This document shows positions 6,425 through 8,531 of a DNA stretch of 8,531 bases, in pieces (position 1 is the stretch's first letter; each line of letters begins with the position of its first letter). The notes under the pieces are model-generated. The model was not told the origin of the DNA. It made no database searches and was given only the letters and a program-made list of their open reading frames with translations. Source of the DNA: CAVRQM01 sp964250775 (GTDB taxonomy: Bacteria > Pseudomonadota > Alphaproteobacteria > Acetobacterales > Acetobacteraceae). The translations under genes were made by a program, and so were the position numbers. Where the stretch lies: NCBI GenBank assembly GCA_964250775.1, contig CAXUHK010000166.1, positions 1 to 8,531 of the forward strand, given 5' to 3'.

Positions 6425-7308
6425 CAGCCGGCGGGCCAGGCGGGAGCCGGCGCGATCACGCCGCGGCACTCGCCGAAGCCGATGCCGACGTGGCCGTCGC
6501 GTTCGGCGCGGGCGCGGGCGATCACCTCGTCGCCGTCCTGCAGCCAGGCGCGGCGCTCGCCGTTGGGCAGCGTCAATGGCTCTTTCCCGAGCACGGTCAG
6601 CTCGGCGAGGCAGGCCCGGCTGTCGTCGGTCGGGCCGGACACCGTGCCGCTGCCCAGGATGTCGCCGGTGCGCAGGTTGCAGCCGTTACTCATGTGGTGC
6701 GTGGCCATCTGGGCGAAGGTCCAGTACACGTGCCGGAAATCGGTCCGGGTGATGACCGCTGCAGCCTCGCCCGCCGCGCGCATTTGCGGCGTCAGCAGCA
6801 GCGCCTCCATGCGCAGGCCGATCCCGCCCGACTCCTGGTCCCGGTCCGACCGCAGATATGCGAGCGGCGCCGGGTCGCCTTCGGGGCGCGAGGGCGCGGG
6901 CAGGCGGAACGGGCGCAGCGCCTCCTCGGTGACGATCCAGGGCGAGATCGTGGTGGACAGGCTCTTGCTCAGGAACGGGCCGAGCGGGTCGCTTTCCCAG
7001 GACTGCACCTCGCGCGTCGACCATTCGTTCAGCAGGCATTAGCCGGCGCGCAAGTGGCCGGCCTGGCCTTGGGTCAGCGGCAGATTCAGCACCGGCACGA
7101 CCAGCCTCGGTTCATCCAGTAACCCGGCCTCCTGCGCCCGTCGCAAGTCGAGCACCTGGTCGCCGCTCGCGACACGGCAGTGAGTCTCGCTTCCGCGCCG
7201 GAACACGCCGAGCGGCAGGTTCTGCAACGGGCACTCGCTGGCGCCGGCGTTGGCGACGAAGCTGCGTGCGAGCGGGTCGTGGGTGGCGTCGAGCTCGACC
7301 ATTCTCAT
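6424..7308 (-). pseudogene. Fumarylacetoacetase family gene with large internal deletion and in-frame TAA
   Basis: Fumarylacetoacetase hydrolyses fumarylacetoacetate (or similar beta-diketo acids) in tyrosine/homogentisate breakdown. The first 89 codons (7308-7042) carry the family's N-terminal domain, including CPLQNLPLGVFRR and GDQVLDL. A TAA follows at 7041-7039, and the same frame then resumes with CLLNEWSTREVQSWE (7038-6994) and continues 204 codons through PLGPFLSKSLSTT and GSGTVSGP to the normal C-terminus. Together this is about 293 residues against some 420-430 for the family. The missing ~130 residues include the stretch expected to hold the first metal ligands and catalytic His (the D-Y-T-D-F region and E-x-E). 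The start at 7308 has GGAG seven bases upstream. The stop overlaps the cyclase start (TGATG). Either the gene is dead, or the sequence here is misassembled; two polypeptides made separately would still lack the active-site centre. Confidence 0.85.
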
Positions 7309-7327
7309 CCCTTGGCTCCCGTCCGGG

Positions 7328-7355
7328 AAAATATCGACTAAAACCGTTTTGTCGA
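7328..7355 (-). promoter_or_regulatory. Candidate promoter of the fumarylacetoacetase-cyclase-dehydrogenase operon
   Basis: On the minus strand TCGACA (7350-7355, five of six matches to TTGACA) is followed after 16 bases by TATTTT (7328-7333, four of six matches to TATAAT). The start codon at 7308 lies about 20 bases beyond the -10 box, giving a short leader with a GGGAG ribosome-binding site. Nearly the whole promoter lies within the dyad at 7331-7358. Confidence 0.5.
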
Positions 7356-7358
7356 GAT
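7331..7358. promoter_or_regulatory. Probable operator: 28-bp dyad between the divergent operon and its GntR regulator
   Basis: The 64-base gap between the divergent starts holds AT-N-TCGAC-N-AAA-N4-TTT-N-GTCGA-N-AT, with ten paired bases on each side of the centre. Within it AAAAC-C-GTTTT (7340-7350) is also an exact dyad about a centre half a base away. The AT-rich core stands out from the GC-rich surroundings. Its position over the operon promoter and 15 bases before the regulator's likely GTG start suggests that the GntR protein represses both directions here. Symmetry is seen directly; the ligand protein is inferred. Confidence 0.65.
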
Positions 7359-7372
7359 TTCTTGGGGACGCC

Positions 7373-8026
7373 GTGGCGGAGACGGATTCGGCGGTGGCGG
7401 CGGCCCACCTCACGCGCGACATCCTCTCGGGCGCGCTGCCGCCCAGCCGCAAGCTGAAGCTGCGCGACTTGGCGAGCCGCTAGGACCTGGGCGCCACCTC
7501 GCTGCGCGAGGCGCTGTCGCGGCTGGCGGCGCGCGGGCTGGTCGAGCAGGAAGGGCAGCGCGGCTTCCGGGTGCCGCCTGTGACGCGGGCGCATCTGCTG
7601 GACATCACCCACACCGGGCAGGTGATCGAGGCCGAGGCGTTCCGGCTGGCGATGGCGCATGGCGACGCCGCTTGGGAGGACGAGATCTCGGCCAGCCTGG
7701 AGGTGTTGCGCCGCGCGGCGCAACGGCAGGAGCCGCCCGCGGCGTGGCTCGACGGCGACGAGGCGCGGCCCCCCCCCGTCCCCCCGGCGCGGCCCGCCGC
7801 CGGCCCGTTCGCCCCGCGGCGCGGGTTCTGCGACGAATTGTACTCGCAAAAGACCCGCTACCGGCGTTTCCTGAAGAGCCTGGGCAACCCGGTGGACGGC
7901 GTGATCGAGATGCACGAGCGGCTGGCCGACTGCGCCCTGGCGCGCGACGCCGAACGCGGGACGACGGAGATCCAGGTCCATATCGGCTCGACCGCAAAGA
8001 GCCTGCTGCAGCTATTGGACGGCTGA
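7373..8026 (+). pseudogene. GntR-family (FCD-type) transcriptional regulator with in-frame TAG
   Basis: A 218-codon frame encodes a GntR regulator of the FadR/FCD group. The N-terminal winged helix is at about codons 8-70: HLTRDILSGALPPSRKLKLRDLASR, then TAG (7481-7483), then DLGATSLREALSRLAARGLVEQEG. The family normally has Tyr or Phe at the TAG position (R-Y-x-[VL]-S-x-x-x-[VL]-REAL), so TAC/TAT to TAG is the simplest change. The helical effector domain follows, with late metal-ligand positions visible as the His of IEMHERLAD and of QVHIGST, but the middle (7766-7833) is a run of Pro/Ala/Arg replacing the usual D-x-x-F-H helix. The GTG at 7373 is chosen as start because GGGGA lies four bases upstream and the domain begins soon after; the frame is open further upstream. 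As read, it would give only a 36-residue stub. Confidence 0.85.
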
Positions 8027-8060
8027 CCGAGACCAGGAACCACGAGGGGAGGACCGGACG

Positions 8061-8407
8061 ATGCACCACCCGACCGCGCTGCGTCGCCGCACGCTGCTGG
8101 CCGGAGCGGGCAGACGCTGGGGGCGGCGCTGATCGGGCTGTCGCCTGCGGCGGCGAGGCTGCTGTCGCTGCCGGACATCCTGGCCGGGATGTGGCTCGGC
8201 CCCACCGCGGCGCTGATCCTTTCGGTGGTGGGCGAGATGCTGGCCGGGCAGCCGGGCCTGGGCCTGCGCATCCTGCTGGCGGCGCGGGCGTTCCGCGCGC
8301 CGGAGCTGTCCGCCGGCGTGATCCTGCTGGGCGTCGTGGGCCTGATGAGCAAAGCGGCGCTTGGACAGGCGGAGCGCCGCCTGCTGCGCTGGATGCCGAC
8401 GCGGTGA
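8061..8407 (+). pseudogene. Fused remnant: Tat-type signal peptide of a binding protein joined to an ABC permease C-terminus
   Basis: The start at 8061 follows a strong GGGGAGG (8046-8052). Codons 1-17 read MHHPTALRRRTLLAGAG, a twin-arginine signal typical of SsuA/TauA/NMT1-like solute-binding proteins. A one-base loss near 8109-8111 then throws the frame to a TGA at 8130; restoring one base gives QTLGAALIGLSPAAAR, completing the signal peptide. From about 8159 the same corrected frame continues without a break as LPDILAGMWLGPTAALILSVVGEML and PGLGLRILLAARAF to AERRLLRW, the last ~80 residues of an SsuC/TauC-type inner-membrane permease. The mature binding protein, the first part of the permease and probably an ATPase gene are missing. 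A deletion or an assembly join explains this. The stop overlaps the next ATG (TGATG). Confidence 0.75.
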
Positions 8408-8450
8408 TGCGTTGCGTCGTCACCGGCGCCAGCAGCGGCGTCGCGCACGC
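8407..8450 (+). CDS. Short-chain dehydrogenase/reductase, first codons only
   Basis: An ATG overlapping the permease stop (TGATG) opens MRCVVTGASSGVAHA. The stretch VTGASSG is the start of the SDR nucleotide-binding loop TGxxxGxG, at the position it normally takes at the very N-terminus. The expected third Gly is already lost (GVAHA for GIGRA), and the sequence then collapses into poly-G, so the rest of the gene is not available. As the next gene of the transporter operon it would supply an oxidation or reduction step; the substrate is unknown. Confidence 0.55.
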
Positions 8451-8531
8451 CCCCCGGGGTGGGGTGGGGGGCCCCCGGGGGGGGGTGGGGGGGGGGGGCC
8501 CGCGGGGGGGGGGGGGGGGGGGGGGGGGGGG
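8448..8531. repeat. Low-complexity G-rich tract at the window end, probably artefact
   Basis: No A occurs after 8447. The tract is G runs broken by a few C and T, ending in more than twenty G in a row. This is unlike the coding sequence before it and is typical of failed base calls or adaptor read-through at a contig end. I do not believe it is biological. Confidence 0.85.

Noticed and set aside
6994..7041. Programmed readthrough or selenocysteine/pyrrolysine recoding at the fumarylacetoacetase stop
   Set aside because: The codon is TAA, not TGA or TAG, no special downstream structure was seen, and a large central part of the protein is missing anyway.
7605..8423. Minus-strand open frame of 272 codons opposite GntR and the ABC remnant
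   Set aside because: Arg/Pro/Ala-rich shadow. The plus strand shows recognisable GntR and permease sequence despite its defects.
8448..8531. G-quadruplex or telomere-like element at the end
   Set aside because: The tract has no regular repeat unit, lacks A entirely and ends in pure G at the window edge, so a sequencing or assembly artefact is far more likely.

Overview
The window is very GC-rich DNA with dense bacterial gene packing and overlapping stop/start codons. The gene families (Zur-type Fur regulator beside a ZnuB-type permease, LysR and GntR/FCD regulators, SsuC/TauC-type ABC permease) fit a high-GC alphaproteobacterium. Rhodospirillales/Acetobacteraceae is my best guess, by inference from style only. 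I saw no tRNA, rRNA, CRISPR array or intact mobile element.

Left part (1-1306): a zinc-type ABC permease (znuB-like, +) converges on a zur-like zinc regulator (-). A good candidate promoter with a perfect TATAAT box and a short dyad lies just upstream of zur. This looks like the end of a zinc-uptake locus.

Middle (1547-4512): a LysR regulator (-) is divergent from an alpha/beta hydrolase and a nitrilase (both +), with a TAAT-N9-ATTA dyad between them. This looks like a small regulated module for a nitrile or related substrate. The nitrilase has its full Glu-Lys-Cys triad.

Right part (4726-8450): a catabolic operon on the minus strand reads fumarylacetoacetase-like, then cyclase-family hydrolase, then 3-hydroxyacyl-CoA dehydrogenase, with overlapping ends. 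It is divergent from a GntR/FCD regulator (+) across a strong 28-bp dyad that covers the operon promoter. Downstream of the regulator are remnants of an ABC uptake system and the first codons of an SDR dehydrogenase. The likely logic is uptake of an organic acid or aromatic breakdown product, its hydrolysis and oxidation, and control by the GntR protein. The substrate cannot be read from the sequence.

The last ~1.5 kb is damaged. The fumarylacetoacetase has lost roughly 130 central residues and carries a TAA at the junction. The GntR gene has an in-frame TAG and a C-rich scrambled patch. The ABC genes are a frameshifted fusion of a binding-protein signal peptide to a permease C-terminus. The window ends in poly-G. 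The increase of defects towards an A-free poly-G end points to contig-end sequence or assembly error at least as much as to real pseudogenes. I found no convincing undescribed system here; the most useful leads are the two regulated catabolic modules.
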